DNA of 64,000 nucleotides from the NCBI GenBank assembly GCA_015065785.1, contig SVPR01000008.1:1-64000 (forward strand), written 5' to 3'. Positions within the stretch are counted from its first letter, which is position 1, and the number at the start of each line of letters is the position of its first letter. The notes under the pieces are model-generated. The model did not search any database and was not told where the DNA came from. It saw nothing but the letters and a program-made list of their open reading frames with translations. Position numbers and translations under genes: made by a program. The DNA comes from Oscillospiraceae bacterium. GTDB taxonomy: Bacteria > Bacillota > Clostridia > Oscillospirales > Acutalibacteraceae. This document shows positions 24,903 to 34,340 of this stretch, one piece after another.

Positions 24903-25253
24903 ATGGACAGTAGATTATTAGGTGCATTCGGTGAGCAAGAGGCGGCAAAATATCTGCGTGAAAACGGCTACACAATTAAAAGTGCTAATTTTAAAACCTA
25001 TGTAGGCGAAATAGATATAATTGCTGAAAAAGGTGAAAATATCTGCTTTGTTGAAGTTAAAACACGAACAGAGGGTGTTTTGCTTTCACCTGCAAGTGCA
25101 GTAGATTTTCATAAAGAAAAGAATATTGAGAGCAGTGCCGCAATATATATGAAACGGTATAAAACAAAGCTTATACCTCGTTATGATATTATTGAAATCA
25201 TTGTAAACGATAACAAGGTGATTAGCCTTAATCATATTGAAAGGGCGTTTTAA
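24903..25253 (+). CDS. UPF0102 (YraN) family nuclease-like protein
   Basis: This 116-residue protein has the UPF0102 pattern GAFGEQEAAKYLRENGYTI, then GEIDIIAEKGENICFVEVKTR, the Asp/Glu/Lys signature of a Holliday-junction-resolvase-like nuclease fold. Its function is not settled in the family. It lies directly after rnhB, as in many Firmicutes and clostridia, and its end is adjacent to the dipeptidase start. Confidence 0.85.
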   Translation: MDSRLLGAFGEQEAAKYLRENGYTIKSANFKTYVGEIDIIAEKGENICFVEVKTRTEGVLLSPASAVDFHKEKNIESSAAIYMKRYKTKLIPRYDIIEIIVNDNKVISLNHIERAF

Positions 25254-25254
25254 T

Positions 25255-26175
25255 ATGAATTTATTTGATTTACATTGCGATACAATAGGTGAGTGCTGTA
25301 AAAATAAAGCTTCCTTAAGAAAAAATAATCTGAATGTTTCTTTAGAAAAGGGCAATGCGTTTAAAAATTATACTCAGGTTTTTGCAATCTGGATTCCTGA
25401 TGAACTAAGAAAAGAAAAAGCCGTAGCTTATTTTGATAAGGTTTGTGATTATTTCTATGCAGAATTATCAAAAAACAAAGATTTAATAACCCGTTACAGT
25501 GCTGATAAAAATGGCGAAAAGCGAATTAAGGCAATTTTAGCGGTAGAGGGTGGTGCTGCGTTAGGTGGTAATATTGACGGACTTTACCATCTTTATGACA
25601 GAGGTGTGAGGGTTTTGACTCTTACCTGGAACGCTCCGAATGAAATTGCTTCCGGTGCATTCTCTGAGGGTGGTTTAACACCGTTTGGCAAAGAGGTTCT
25701 GAAAAAGGCAGAAAAACTGAAAATAGTGATTGATGTTTCACACCTTAACAGAGAAAGCTTTTTTGATGTAGCTGAAAATACCGAAAAGCCTTTTATTGCA
25801 AGTCATTCAAATGCAGATATAGTAGATACTGAATCCGGTAAAAAGAGAAATATTACCGATGAACAAATCGAAATTATTAAAAATCGTGGTGGGCTCATAG
25901 GTCTTAATTTCTGCAAGGATTTTTTCGATGTTGATAACAAAAGTGGCGTTGAAGCTTTAAAGGTGCATTTGTCATACCTTTTAGAACGAGGCTGTGAGGA
26001 TATAATTGCACTCGGCAGTGATTTTGACGGTTGCAGATTAAGTGAGGGTATCACCGGTGTTGAAGCAATCGAAGAAATTTATAATTCACTTTTAAAAAGT
26101 GGGTATAAAGAACAATTGTTGAATGGATTATTTTATAATAATGCTGACTTGTTTTTTAAGAAAATGATACAATAA
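25255..26175 (+). CDS. M19 membrane-dipeptidase family protein
   Basis: This 306-residue zinc dipeptidase of the renal dipeptidase family has the expected metal ligands: LFDLHCDT at the N-terminus, AVEGGAAL, VIDVSHLN, ASHSNADIV and ALGSDFDG. It has no signal peptide, so it should act in the cytosol on dipeptides. I use the ATG at 25255 with GAAAGGGCG upstream; the upstream ATG at 25237 lies inside yraN. It is the last gene before the multi-hairpin element, whose first hairpin ends the transcript. Confidence 0.88.
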   Translation: MNLFDLHCDTIGECCKNKASLRKNNLNVSLEKGNAFKNYTQVFAIWIPDELRKEKAVAYFDKVCDYFYAELSKNKDLITRYSADKNGEKRIKAILAVEGGAALGGNIDGLYHLYDRGVRVLTLTWNAPNEIASGAFSEGGLTPFGKEVLKKAEKLKIVIDVSHLNRESFFDVAENTEKPFIASHSNADIVDTESGKKRNITDEQIEIIKNRGGLIGLNFCKDFFDVDNKSGVEALKVHLSYLLERGCEDIIALGSDFDGCRLSEGITGVEAIEEIYNSLLKSGYKEQLLNGLFYNNADLFFKKMIQ

Positions 26176-26562
26176 AAAATGACCTGCACTAACGGAGACA
26201 CTTCGTAAAGAAGTAGTCTCCGTTTTTCTGTATAAAGAAAAATTGACACTTTCAGTTAGTGAAAGTGTCATAGTGGGTTACATACTTTGAGAAAGATAAA
26301 AACTTACCGAAAATAAAGAACATCATTCTCGGCAGGTAAAGTGATATTGCAAACTAAAAGTTTGCAGTGATATTTGACCTGCGGTCAAGTTATATGAAAG
26401 CCTTGTTGCTTTCGTTATATTATATTCGCCCATAAACTGTCCGAAGGACAATATAACTTGGTGAAAGCCAAATATAACTGCTTTAGCAATATAACTCGCC
26501 GTCAGGCGAATATAACTGAGGCACACTTCCTTACGGAGTGTGCCTCAAGCAGGTCATTTTTT
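26174..26562. repeat. 389-bp multi-hairpin element with inverted ends
   Basis: The segment is bounded by perfect 14-nt inverted ends, AAAAAATGACCTGC (26174-26187) and GCAGGTCATTTTTT (26549-26562). Inside are about ten consecutive short hairpins. These include AACGGAGAC/GTCTCCGTT, GCAAACT/AGTTTGC, GGTCA/TGACC, GTCC/GGAC, TGC/GCA, TCGCC/GGCGA and a 13-bp TGAGGCACACTTC stem. At least five are followed by the same single-stranded tag, ATATAAC or TTATAT. No open reading frame fills it. It resembles a non-autonomous palindromic element or a large structured RNA, and occupies nearly the whole gap between the dipeptidase and the convergent foldase gene. Confidence 0.8.
26191..26228 (+). terminator. 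Terminator at the end of the rplS-dipeptidase block
   Basis: AACGGAGAC (26191-26199) pairs with GTCTCCGTT (26216-26224), with an inner ACTTC/GAAGT extension and a T-run. It is the first hairpin of the multi-hairpin element. Confidence 0.85.
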
Positions 26563-26578
26563 ATTATTGTAAGCTTAA

Positions 26579-28282
26579 TTAATATCTTGCTGAAATAGAT
26601 TTTTCAAGTCTGTCAGCGAAGAATTTGAGGAGTGTAGCATTTGCTTCTGCTTTTTCTTCAACATCTTCGTAAATATCGTCAACTAATTTGTCGTAGTCAT
26701 TACCTGCTAAGGTTGAACGAACTTCGCTTTCCCAGGCTCTGTCGCTTGATGCTTCAACAAAGTACATAAAGTGATAACCGAACTCTGTCTTTACAAGACC
26801 TGTGTCGCCAGGCTTACGAGCTGGGTCAATAGCCCAGTTTGTAAATTCTGCAACATACTGACCGCCTGCTTTAACATTGTCATAAAGACCATCTGTTTCA
26901 ATTGAAGCGGTATCGTCTGTGTTGTCAGCAATAAGGTCAATAAATGCTTTTTCTGTAGCGCCGTTATCTTTCCAGGTTTGCATAAGCTTTTCAGCTTCTG
27001 CTTTTGCAGCTTCAAAGTTCTTTGTAATTACATCCTGTGCGAGTGAATTACCTTCTGCGTCAGTTGTTTCTGCCTGAATGAGAATGTGACGAACTGATGT
27101 GCTTGCAACGCTTTCATCACGAGAAGCAGGCTCAACTACATAAATGATAAAGAAAGATTGTGCTTTTTCATCTTCAATAACTGCAGTGTCAGCAATTTTT
27201 CTCTCTGAGCTGAAGAGCCAATTTGTAACTGCCTCATTTGAAGAAACATCAGAAGCGTGAGCATCGCTAAGAAGTGTAGCAGCGTCTGATTCGTAAGATT
27301 CTTTTAATGATTCAGGTGCATATTGCTTTGCAAGAGTGATGAATGAGTCTTCAGTTGTGATTTTTGATTTGAATTCGTTAGCAAGCTTTTCAGCCTCTGC
27401 TTTTGTGTAAGCCTTGTCTTTACTGCCTTCTTCAGGTTCAGCGTAAGAAATGTCGAAAACTCTTGCGCTTGCTGTAACAAAATCAGTTTTGTTTTCATTG
27501 AAGTAGCTTTCAATTTCTTCTTTAGTATAAGATTTAGTTAAATGCTCCTGATACCATGTAAGATATTTCTGAGCGATAGTATCTTTTTCAACCAATGCTC
27601 TGTAAGATTTTTCTGTAAGACCCTCACCACAGGTACGGGCAATGAAGTTGTCTAATGAGAATTGGTTTTCTTTAGCACTTTCTTCGAGTGATTTAATTGT
27701 TTCATCAATGCTTTCTTGCATTTCTGTTTTTTCTTCTTCTGTAATTTCAAAGCCCATCTTTTTAGCTTCTTCGCTTGTAGCTTTTTTATACATTTCACTC
27801 ATAAGGAATGCTCTTGTAGAAGCCATTTCTCTGAAATAGTCAGCCCATGTTTCAACAGTTTCAGGAACATCGTCATAAGGGTAATCCTGCTGGGCAGGGT
27901 CCTGTGACATATCAAAGCCTGTGAAATAAACACCATAGCCTGAGCCGTAGCTTGAGTACGCATTTTCATACTCATAAGACATCTGGTAGATTTGATTGTA
28001 TAATGACATATAGTAGTAGTTATACTCTGCAGCAGAAAGCTTGTCATTATTGTAAGCAGAAACTGTGAGTGCTTTTTGCGGAACGTTGAAAACGTTAAGA
28101 AGAAGGTTGCCACAGAAAGTAAGCACGAGAGAAACACAGAGAACTGTAACAACAGTTTTTACTATGATTCTTATCGCCTTATCCTTTTTTGCGGAATGCT
28201 TTTTCTTAGCCGCTTTTTCAAGACGCTCTTTACGCTGTTCACGATAAATTTCAGCGTTTGTCTTAATTTCATTGTTAGCCAT
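26579..28282 (-). CDS. Membrane-anchored PpiC-type peptidyl-prolyl isomerase (foldase)
   Basis: This 567-residue protein has a lysine-rich cytoplasmic N-terminus (about 1-35), one membrane anchor (about 38-60), a SurA/PrsA-like N-terminal chaperone region and a PpiC parvulin domain (SVRHILIQAET at about 385, ending GYHFMYFVEAS near 510). The arrangement fits an extracytoplasmic foldase that helps secreted proteins fold. The anchor is a membrane helix rather than a lipobox. It is alone on the minus strand and converges with the dipeptidase across the multi-hairpin element. Confidence 0.75.
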   Translation of the reverse strand: MANNEIKTNAEIYREQRKERLEKAAKKKHSAKKDKAIRIIVKTVVTVLCVSLVLTFCGNLLLNVFNVPQKALTVSAYNNDKLSAAEYNYYYMSLYNQIYQMSYEYENAYSSYGSGYGVYFTGFDMSQDPAQQDYPYDDVPETVETWADYFREMASTRAFLMSEMYKKATSEEAKKMGFEITEEEKTEMQESIDETIKSLEESAKENQFSLDNFIARTCGEGLTEKSYRALVEKDTIAQKYLTWYQEHLTKSYTKEEIESYFNENKTDFVTASARVFDISYAEPEEGSKDKAYTKAEAEKLANEFKSKITTEDSFITLAKQYAPESLKESYESDAATLLSDAHASDVSSNEAVTNWLFSSERKIADTAVIEDEKAQSFFIIYVVEPASRDESVASTSVRHILIQAETTDAEGNSLAQDVITKNFEAAKAEAEKLMQTWKDNGATEKAFIDLIADNTDDTASIETDGLYDNVKAGGQYVAEFTNWAIDPARKPGDTGLVKTEFGYHFMYFVEASSDRAWESEVRSTLAGNDYDKLVDDIYEDVEEKAEANATLLKFFADRLEKSISARY

Positions 28283-28459
28283 TTAGTATTCAATCCTTTA
28301 CTATTTTGTACTATTTTGCTTTTTTGTATGTAAAGAAACACACATAACGCTCCTATTTTATACTAAATTAAAGAATTTTACAAGTATATTTTGCATTTTT
28401 GTTATATATGTATAGTGAATTTACAATTTATTAAGAAATTAAAGATAGTTTATTGATGT

Positions 28460-28488
28460 TTGACAGTATTAAAAATGCGTGGTATGAT
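28460..28488 (+). promoter_or_regulatory. Sigma-A-type promoter for the DUF5696-like gene
   Basis: TTGACA at 28460-28465, a 17-nt spacer and TATGAT at 28483-28488 lie 36 nt before the ATG at 28525. Confidence 0.7.
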
Positions 28489-28524
28489 AATATAGATATA
28501 ATTTTATATATAGGTAGTAAAATA

Positions 28525-30651
28525 ATGAAAAAAATAAATCTGACAAAGAAAAATAAAATAATCATAGCTGTTGTTTCAGTGCTTTTGCTTGTTGCTTTAG
28601 TTGTAACAGGTGCTTTTTTGCTGACAGGCGGCACAATTAAAGAATATGTGCTTTCGGGCGAAAAGGTGAGCTTTGAAGAAAATACATCCACTTATGTTGC
28701 ATCTGTTTCAGACAATAACGGCAATACGGTTTTTTATAATCCTGAAACTGCATTTGTAGCCGTTAAAAAAGCTTCTGACGGTAAATTTTTGCTTCCTATG
28801 GGAAAGGTAGCTTCAAGAGATAAAAATTCTTCACTTTTGAATGTTACGGTAAGAGACAGAAAAGGCAATTCTTATGTAATGAATTCCAATGCAAACAGCG
28901 TTGCCTTTAAGACATTTGAAATAGCTGAAGAAAAGAATTCACTTCAGATTAAATTTACGCTTTTTAAGGATGCAGAAAGTGCAAAACAAGGCTTTACTAA
29001 AACAGGCTTTTGTGTAGAAATTCCGGTCAATTTCACAACCGAAAACGGCAATTTGAAAGTAACAGTTAACTGTGGCGAAATTAAATCTTCAAGTGGCTTA
29101 TATGTTGAAAAATTAGCACTTCTTCCGGGACTTCTTTCTGTAAGTGATGCCTTGAAGGGTGAGCATTTTATTGTTCCTGACGGCTCAGGTGCATTAGTTG
29201 ATTTATCAGCAGAAATCCCTGAGGATATTAAGCTTTCTTTAGATGTTTTTGGCAGTGATATTGCAAAAAAAGAGCAAAATTCTGGAGCAACACTCCCGTG
29301 CTATGCATTAGGTGATGACAAAAATCTTACAGCAGTGCTTATTTCTGACGGTGAGGCGCTTTCCACAATTCATTGCAATCGATTTAAAACGGTTGGTAGT
29401 GGTAATTTGTATTCTGAATTCACATTGACTGCAGTAGCAGGTGAAAATACTGCTATGAAAATCGGCAAGCAGTACGAGGGTAATGTATCATTGACACTCG
29501 CATTCGCCCCAATTGAAAAGAATTCTTATAATACACTCGCCATTGTTTCACGCGACTTTTTCATAAAAAAAGGTTATCTTTCCGATGCACTTAAATACGA
29601 TTTTGGCGATTTGCCATTTTTCATAAATGTTATAGGAAGCGAAAAAGGTAATAAAAATGTTCTTACAAGCTTTGAAGATGCTTCTGAAATAGTAAGTCTT
29701 TTAAATTCAAAGGGTATAAGAAATATAGCATTAAAATATTCAGGTGCATTAGATGGCGGACTTGAGGGTAGCACGGTTTCTAAAAGTCCGGTTTTAAATT
29801 CACTCGGCGGTAGTGAGGGACTTGCTTCTCTTTGTAAAATTGCAAATGACCAGAGAAGCTCTGTCTGGGTAGATGTCAATGTCTTTACAGGTGGCTCTGC
29901 AATTGGCAATTTAGACGGCTTAGTAAAAACCTCACTTTATAATAAGCTTTATCAATATATGGGTAAAGAGCCGACTGAGACTATTGTTTCTGACAGTTCA
30001 ATTTTAGGTAAAAATATTTCAAATTCCTATGCCTTGAGTGCCTCGGTTGAAAATTTGAATATCGCTTTAAATGATGCTTCATTTTTACTTTTTACTGATG
30101 GTAATGTGAATCTGAATCGTCAGGAAATGCTTGAATTAACAAAAGAAAATGTCAAATCACTTTCAATAAATTCAGGACTTATGTTAAGTGAACCTGCGTT
30201 ATGGCTTATGGGTAGTGCCTCTGCGGTTTATTCTGTTCCGCAGGTAGCTTCACTTGAGGGTAATTATGCAATTACAAGCGTACCGCTTTTACAAATGGTA
30301 ATTCACGGCTCGGTTGTTTATGGTGGCGAGCCTGTAAACGCAACAAAGGGCGGTTGGAATTCTATTTTAAAATCTATTGAATATGGCGCAGTTCCGTCGT
30401 TCTTATTTACTTATGAAGAATGTAACGATTTGTCTTATGGTGCTTATGCTACACAAACAGCTCAGTACTATTCAAAAGTGAAATCTTTAAAGGCAATTCA
30501 GGGGTTGTCAATGACATCTCACGAAAAGCTTTTAAACGGTGTTTATAAGGTGACTTACGGCTATAATAAGGTGGTTTACATCAACTATAACAAATCAGTA
30601 ATAACAGTTGACGGACTTCTTTTATCACCACAGGATTTTATATTAGTATAA
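28525..30651 (+). CDS. Large membrane-anchored extracellular protein (DUF5696-like)
   Basis: This 708-residue protein has a charged N-terminus, one membrane anchor (about 13-35, IIIAVVSVLLLVALVVTGAF) and a long extracytoplasmic part without cysteine clusters. The central and C-terminal parts (for example HFIVPDGSGALVDL, LPCYALGD and KGIRNIALKYSGALDGGLEG) resemble the DUF5696 family, which looks like a beta-sandwich plus TIM-barrel glycosidase fold. That resemblance is from memory and moderate. I use the ATG at 28525 because the promoter and anchor fit it; an upstream in-frame ATG at 28453 precedes the promoter. It is a single-gene unit. Confidence 0.55.
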   Translation: MKKINLTKKNKIIIAVVSVLLLVALVVTGAFLLTGGTIKEYVLSGEKVSFEENTSTYVASVSDNNGNTVFYNPETAFVAVKKASDGKFLLPMGKVASRDKNSSLLNVTVRDRKGNSYVMNSNANSVAFKTFEIAEEKNSLQIKFTLFKDAESAKQGFTKTGFCVEIPVNFTTENGNLKVTVNCGEIKSSSGLYVEKLALLPGLLSVSDALKGEHFIVPDGSGALVDLSAEIPEDIKLSLDVFGSDIAKKEQNSGATLPCYALGDDKNLTAVLISDGEALSTIHCNRFKTVGSGNLYSEFTLTAVAGENTAMKIGKQYEGNVSLTLAFAPIEKNSYNTLAIVSRDFFIKKGYLSDALKYDFGDLPFFINVIGSEKGNKNVLTSFEDASEIVSLLNSKGIRNIALKYSGALDGGLEGSTVSKSPVLNSLGGSEGLASLCKIANDQRSSVWVDVNVFTGGSAIGNLDGLVKTSLYNKLYQYMGKEPTETIVSDSSILGKNISNSYALSASVENLNIALNDASFLLFTDGNVNLNRQEMLELTKENVKSLSINSGLMLSEPALWLMGSASAVYSVPQVASLEGNYAITSVPLLQMVIHGSVVYGGEPVNATKGGWNSILKSIEYGAVPSFLFTYEECNDLSYGAYATQTAQYYSKVKSLKAIQGLSMTSHEKLLNGVYKVTYGYNKVVYINYNKSVITVDGLLLSPQDFILV

Positions 30652-30763
30652 TTAAATTGTTCAAATATTTTTTGATAAATTTTTGACAAAAACTATTTTA
30701 ATTTCTGAAAGCTTATGCTATAATTAAAAATGTGTAAAATTTGTCATTCAGGGGGTGTAACTT

Positions 30764-33022
30764 TTGGATTTTGATAAAAAAATGATGCAGCTTACCGACC
30801 AATTTGCAGATTGGTGGAAAAAGGGCTTTGAAATCCCTAAGATGACAAAAGAGTTATATCCGTATAATGAATTGTTTACACCTATAAGAGTTAATAACAC
30901 AATAATCAAAAACCGTGTTGTTATGGCACCTATGGGCAATATTTCAATGTGTGATGAAACAGGTAAACCAAACTCTAAAATGTTAAAGTATTTTGAGGAG
31001 CGTGCCCGTGGCGGTGTCGGTCTTATAACAACAGGCTTAGTTCCCGTTTCATTCGGAATTGATAAATCACTTATTGAGAAAGGTGAGCTTTCATATTTTC
31101 CGAGAATTGACAGAACAAGAACTGTTTTTGCTCCGTGGAGAGATTTAGCGGCGATGTGCCACGCCTATGGTTCAACACTTTTTATTCAGTTAACACCGGG
31201 TCTTGGCAGGGTAGGTAACCCACAATGCCTTACAAATCAATTTAAATTCCCAAGAAGTGCTTCATTTAATCCGAATTGGTATATGAGCAGTGTTCCTTGC
31301 TTAAGGTTTTCTGACTTAGCACTTAAAAGAATAATTAAAAATGCCGGTCAGGGTGCAGCAGATGCCAGGGCTTGTAATATAGATGGTGTATATCTTCACG
31401 GTCACGAGGGTTATTTGTTGGAACAGCTTACAAACCCTGCGTTTAACAGACGAAAATTAGGTAGATATGCGAATTACGAGAATTTCGGTCTTGATATGGT
31501 AAGAGAAATCCGTAAACGGGTAGGGGACGATTACCCTATTATGTACAGGATTGATTTATCTCTCGTGCTTAACGAAACATATAAAGAAAAGATGAATACA
31601 GTTCCGTCACTTAAAAAGTTTAAGAACGGCAGAACTGTTGCTGACACCTTAAGATATATGAAAAATCTCGTCGAGGCAGGCGTTGATATGTTTGATGTTG
31701 ACCTCGGTTGCTACGATAACTGGTGGCTTCCGCATCCGCCGTCATCAATGCCATCGGGTTGTTTCTTAGGCGTTGCTGAAATGGTTAAAAGATTTTTCAT
31801 TGATTTTGAAGTGAGGTCAAATAAGGGGCTTCCCGTTCCTGTCGTTGCAGTCGGTAAATTAGGCTATCCCGATTTAGCCGAAAAGGCACTTCGTGAAAAT
31901 AAATGCGATATGATTATGCTCGGCAGACCTTTACTTGCTGACCCTGATTGGTGCAACAAAGCATATAGTGGCAGGGTTGAAGAAATTCGTCCGTGTATCG
32001 GTTGTCAGGAAGCGTGTCTTAACGAATTTGTTGAGGGTGGCCATCCTCAATGTGCGGTTAATCCGAGAACTGCTTTTGAAGAGGAGTATTCACGAGAAAT
32101 TCCAAAAGCAGAAAAGAAAAAATATGTTGCCGTAATCGGTGCAGGTCCTGCAGGTGTTGTAGCAGCAGAAACTCTTATAAAAAGGGGACACGCTGTTGAC
32201 CTTTATGAAAAAGGTGAAATCGGCGGAAATCTTGTTCCGGGCAGTAAAGCAAAAATAAAATACGAGGTTAAAAATTACCTCGATTACCTTAAAAATACTG
32301 TTGAAAAGCTTAAAGAAAATAAAGATTTTGAATTTATTAAGGCTAACGCAAAAGCTGAGTCTTTAAGGGCTAAAAGCTATGATGCAATTTTAGTTGCAAC
32401 AGGTACTACTCAGGTGAAGCCAAAAATTGATGGTCTTGACAGTGCAAATGTTGTTTTTGCAGTAGATGTTCTTAAAAAGCCTGAACTCGTCAGAGATGCT
32501 CAGAATATTGTAGTAATCGGCGGCGGAGTTGTAGGTGCAGAAACAGCGTACTTTCTTAAATATGAACTGGACAAAGATGTAAAAGTTGTCGAAATGGGCA
32601 AGTACATAATGAATGGGGCTTGTACTGCAAACCGAGGTCATATAATTCATTATTTAGAAGAAGCAAATGTTGAGCTTCTCAACTGTACAAAGCTTGTTTC
32701 AATTGACGGTCACAGAGTTAATGTGCTTCAGAATACGCACAAAAATGTACCTGACCCTTATGTTACATGGCACCCGATTTTACCTGAAAATGTCGTTAAT
32801 CCACTTGACATTTTTACGAAAATCGGTGAAGATTATAAAGAGAGAACACTGTTTTCAGATATGGTTGTTCTCGCAACGGGTGTAGTACCCGCACCAATGC
32901 TTTATTATGATTGTGTGAAGCTACACGCCGCTAAAGAAATTTATAATATTGGTGACAGCTTTAAAGGTGCCAGAGTGTTTGAGGCTGTCCGCTCAGCTTA
33001 CCGCTGTGCAGTTAATTTGTAA
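30764..33022 (+). CDS. Old yellow enzyme-type ene-reductase (2,4-dienoyl-CoA reductase/enoate reductase family)
   Basis: This 752-residue flavo-iron-sulfur enzyme has an FMN-binding TIM barrel (about 35-390, with NRVVMAPMGN and GHEGYLLEQL), a 4Fe-4S motif CIGCQEACLNEF plus a later Cys near 411-433, an FAD Rossmann fold (AVIGAGPAGVVAAE near 457) and an NAD(P) fold (VVIGGGVVGAETA near 586). Relatives reduce the C=C bond of enoates or dienoyl-CoAs. It is about 80 residues longer than typical members, with an N-terminal extension. The start is TTG at 30764 behind GGGGGTG. It is followed after 30 nt by both aconitase X subunits, suggesting a dehydration-reduction pair. The substrate is unknown. 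Confidence 0.8.
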   Translation: MDFDKKMMQLTDQFADWWKKGFEIPKMTKELYPYNELFTPIRVNNTIIKNRVVMAPMGNISMCDETGKPNSKMLKYFEERARGGVGLITTGLVPVSFGIDKSLIEKGELSYFPRIDRTRTVFAPWRDLAAMCHAYGSTLFIQLTPGLGRVGNPQCLTNQFKFPRSASFNPNWYMSSVPCLRFSDLALKRIIKNAGQGAADARACNIDGVYLHGHEGYLLEQLTNPAFNRRKLGRYANYENFGLDMVREIRKRVGDDYPIMYRIDLSLVLNETYKEKMNTVPSLKKFKNGRTVADTLRYMKNLVEAGVDMFDVDLGCYDNWWLPHPPSSMPSGCFLGVAEMVKRFFIDFEVRSNKGLPVPVVAVGKLGYPDLAEKALRENKCDMIMLGRPLLADPDWCNKAYSGRVEEIRPCIGCQEACLNEFVEGGHPQCAVNPRTAFEEEYSREIPKAEKKKYVAVIGAGPAGVVAAETLIKRGHAVDLYEKGEIGGNLVPGSKAKIKYEVKNYLDYLKNTVEKLKENKDFEFIKANAKAESLRAKSYDAILVATGTTQVKPKIDGLDSANVVFAVDVLKKPELVRDAQNIVVIGGGVVGAETAYFLKYELDKDVKVVEMGKYIMNGACTANRGHIIHYLEEANVELLNCTKLVSIDGHRVNVLQNTHKNVPDPYVTWHPILPENVVNPLDIFTKIGEDYKERTLFSDMVVLATGVVPAPMLYYDCVKLHAAKEIYNIGDSFKGARVFEAVRSAYRCAVNL

Positions 33023-33052
33023 AAAATAAATCAGCTGAAAGGGTTGAAAAAG

Positions 33053-34339
33053 ATGAATACAAAAATGGAACTTACCCCTGAACAACAAGCCATTCTTGAT
33101 GGTCAGCAAGGGGAAACCATGGCGAAAGTTATGAAAACTCTCGTTATGTACGGTGAAGCATTCGGTGCTACTAAAATGATTCCTGTTACAGGTGAAATGG
33201 GACATTTGGTAACAAGCTTCGGACTTAAGGTTATGACTCCTGTTTATGACCTTATGGATCAGCTTATTGAGGCAGGTGTTAAATCTAAACAAAAGTTTAG
33301 CGTTGACCCTAAACCACTCGCTCCGGAAGTACCATCAGACTTCCTTAAAAACGTTGTTTTCAAGAAGTTTATGTACTCAAAGCAAGCAAGCTATGACGAA
33401 CAACTCAGAAAGTTAGGTCTTGTTAATGATGAGTCATATACATGTACTTGCTATATGAACGAGGTTGGCAATATCCCTAAAAAAGGCGATATTCTTTCCT
33501 GGGCAGAATCAAGTGCAGTTGTTTATGCTAACTCTGTTTTAGGTGCTCGTTGTAACCGTAACTCAGGTATTATTGAGCTTATGGGCTCAATCGTTGGCTT
33601 TGTTCCTTACTTCGGTCTTGTTACTGATGAGGGCAGAAAAGCTACATGGATTGTTGAAGTTAAAACAACTAAAAAACCGGAAGCACAGGTTTTAGGTAGT
33701 GCTATTGGTATGAAGGTTATGGAAGATGTTCCTTTTGTTAAAGGTCTTACAAACTGGATTGGTACAGAATTAGATGATGATACAAAATCATATCTCAAAA
33801 ACTTTGGTGCAGCAACAGCATCAAACGGTGCAGTTGGTCTTTATCATATTGAAGGTCTTACACCTGAAGCAGTTGAAATGGGTGAAAGCATTATTGCAGA
33901 TGGTGCCGAAACTTATGTAATTGACGACGCTGAGCTTGAAAGAGTTAAAAATTCTTACCCTGTTATGTGGAAAGATAAGAACGCAACACCTAAGCTCTGC
34001 TTTATTGGTTGCCCACACCTTTCACACGCTGAATTAAGAGAATGGACTGACAATGTTGTTGATGGCTTAAAGAAGAGCGGTAAAAGCAAGGTTGCAATTC
34101 CAACAGTATTTACTGCTGCTCCTGCAGTTGTTAAAGAGTTCAAAGCAACAGAATATGCTGCAAAGCTTGAAGCAACTGGCGTAGTTCTCAGCTACATTTG
34201 CCCACTTATGTATATGAATAACCCACTCGCAAAGAAAATGCCGGTTATTACAAACTCAAACAAATTAAGAACATATACAACTTCTCGTTACTACACAGAC
34301 AGCGAGATTCTTGACATAATCACAAAGGGGGCAAAATAA
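33053..34339 (+). CDS. Aconitase X catalytic (large) subunit
   Basis: This 428-residue protein is the DUF521 large subunit of aconitase X, an Fe-S hydro-lyase. Visible signatures are CTCYMNEVGNIP near residue 126, SSAVVYANSVLGARCNRNSG, FIGCPHLSHAEL and SYICPLMYMNNP, which supply candidate cluster cysteines. Characterised relatives are cis-3-hydroxy-L-proline dehydratase in bacteria and mevalonate 5-phosphate dehydratase in archaea. The substrate here cannot be assigned. I use the ATG at 33053 with GAAAGGG at 33037-33043; a TTG at 33044 is less likely. The small subunit starts one base after its stop. Confidence 0.85.
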   Translation: MNTKMELTPEQQAILDGQQGETMAKVMKTLVMYGEAFGATKMIPVTGEMGHLVTSFGLKVMTPVYDLMDQLIEAGVKSKQKFSVDPKPLAPEVPSDFLKNVVFKKFMYSKQASYDEQLRKLGLVNDESYTCTCYMNEVGNIPKKGDILSWAESSAVVYANSVLGARCNRNSGIIELMGSIVGFVPYFGLVTDEGRKATWIVEVKTTKKPEAQVLGSAIGMKVMEDVPFVKGLTNWIGTELDDDTKSYLKNFGAATASNGAVGLYHIEGLTPEAVEMGESIIADGAETYVIDDAELERVKNSYPVMWKDKNATPKLCFIGCPHLSHAELREWTDNVVDGLKKSGKSKVAIPTVFTAAPAVVKEFKATEYAAKLEATGVVLSYICPLMYMNNPLAKKMPVITNSNKLRTYTTSRYYTDSEILDIITKGAK

Positions 34340-34340
34340 G

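Noticed and set aside
26323-26526. Minus-strand open frame in the multi-hairpin element
   Set aside because: It only translates the hairpin DNA, has no ribosome binding site and shows no protein-like pattern.
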